Assembly: GCF_000003815.2 (NCBI RefSeq)
Contig: NC_049995.1
Coordinates: 1,724,632 to 1,788,631, forward strand
DNA length: 64,000 bases
Direction of reading: 5' to 3'
Source: Branchiostoma floridae
Lineage: Eukaryota; Chordata; Leptocardii; Amphioxiformes; Branchiostomatidae
This document shows, one piece after another, positions 63,938 to 64,000 of the stretch (positions are counted from its first letter, which is position 1; each line of letters opens with the position of its first letter). The position numbers and the translations under genes were made by a program. The notes beneath the pieces were generated by a model. It did not search any database. It saw nothing but the letters and a program-made list of their open reading frames with translations, and had not been told where the DNA came from.

Positions 63938-64000
63938 GGTGGGTACCGGTACAGAAAATTCAGGTTAAGGTCCGGTTCAGGTCCAGACCTGAACCTGGAC
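63938..64000 (+). mobile_element. GGACCTGAACC-family element cut by the window edge
   Basis: taggggtgggtaccggtaca then gaaaattcagg and ccagacctgaacctgg match the start of the copy at 37430. Confidence 0.6.

Overview
The window looks like an invertebrate deuterostome nuclear genome, most likely a lancelet (Branchiostoma). The evidence is intron-split animal genes with canonical GT/AG sites, a ribosomal protein gene with a 5'TOP start, a non-LTR retrotransposon carrying a 2A-like motif and a PHD finger (a type known from amphioxus and sea urchin), and very dense, diverse short repeats. Sequence alone cannot exclude another deuterostome. Two assembly gaps (14030-14180 and 18022-18437) are present.

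Three host genes can be reconstructed exon by exon. (1) On the minus strand, a p24/TMED1-TMED5-like cargo receptor has exon 1 at 10145-10324, exon 2 at 9007-9104 and exon 3 at 502-682. Its last exon(s) lie beyond the left edge, and its second intron holds an intact LINE ORF (4743-8261). (2) On the minus strand, ribosomal protein L7 is complete in six coding exons between 19942 and 12047 and encodes 245 residues. (3) On the plus strand, an SDR16C-family retinol/steroid dehydrogenase is complete in seven exons between 23486 and 35768 and encodes 306 residues with the full catalytic tetrad. Genes 2 and 3 lie head to head, as I recall for RPL7 and RDH10 (also SDR16C) in vertebrates, so this looks like an old linkage.

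From about 36 kb to the right edge I see almost no host coding sequence. There is a 5'-truncated histone H2B-like relic (52950-53213), two degenerate LINE 3' ends (58155-58740 and 59191-59565), one candidate exon (62240-62328) and one unrecognised ORF (63148-63333). The rest is a mosaic of mobile and tandem repeats: Harbinger-like, pogo-like and piggyBac-like MITEs, foldback elements, tRNA-derived SINEs and at least six minisatellites.

The most informative repeat region is 45.8-52.2 kb. A 44-bp minisatellite is interrupted by an inverted-repeat element, which is itself interrupted by a second element. Next to it, a 184-bp terminal direct repeat occurs once intact and once split by a 254-bp MITE with a 9-bp target-site duplication, so the window carries both the filled site and its empty counterpart.

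I found no CRISPR array, operon or prokaryotic-type system. The novelty here is repeat architecture and gene linkage rather than a new enzymatic pathway.
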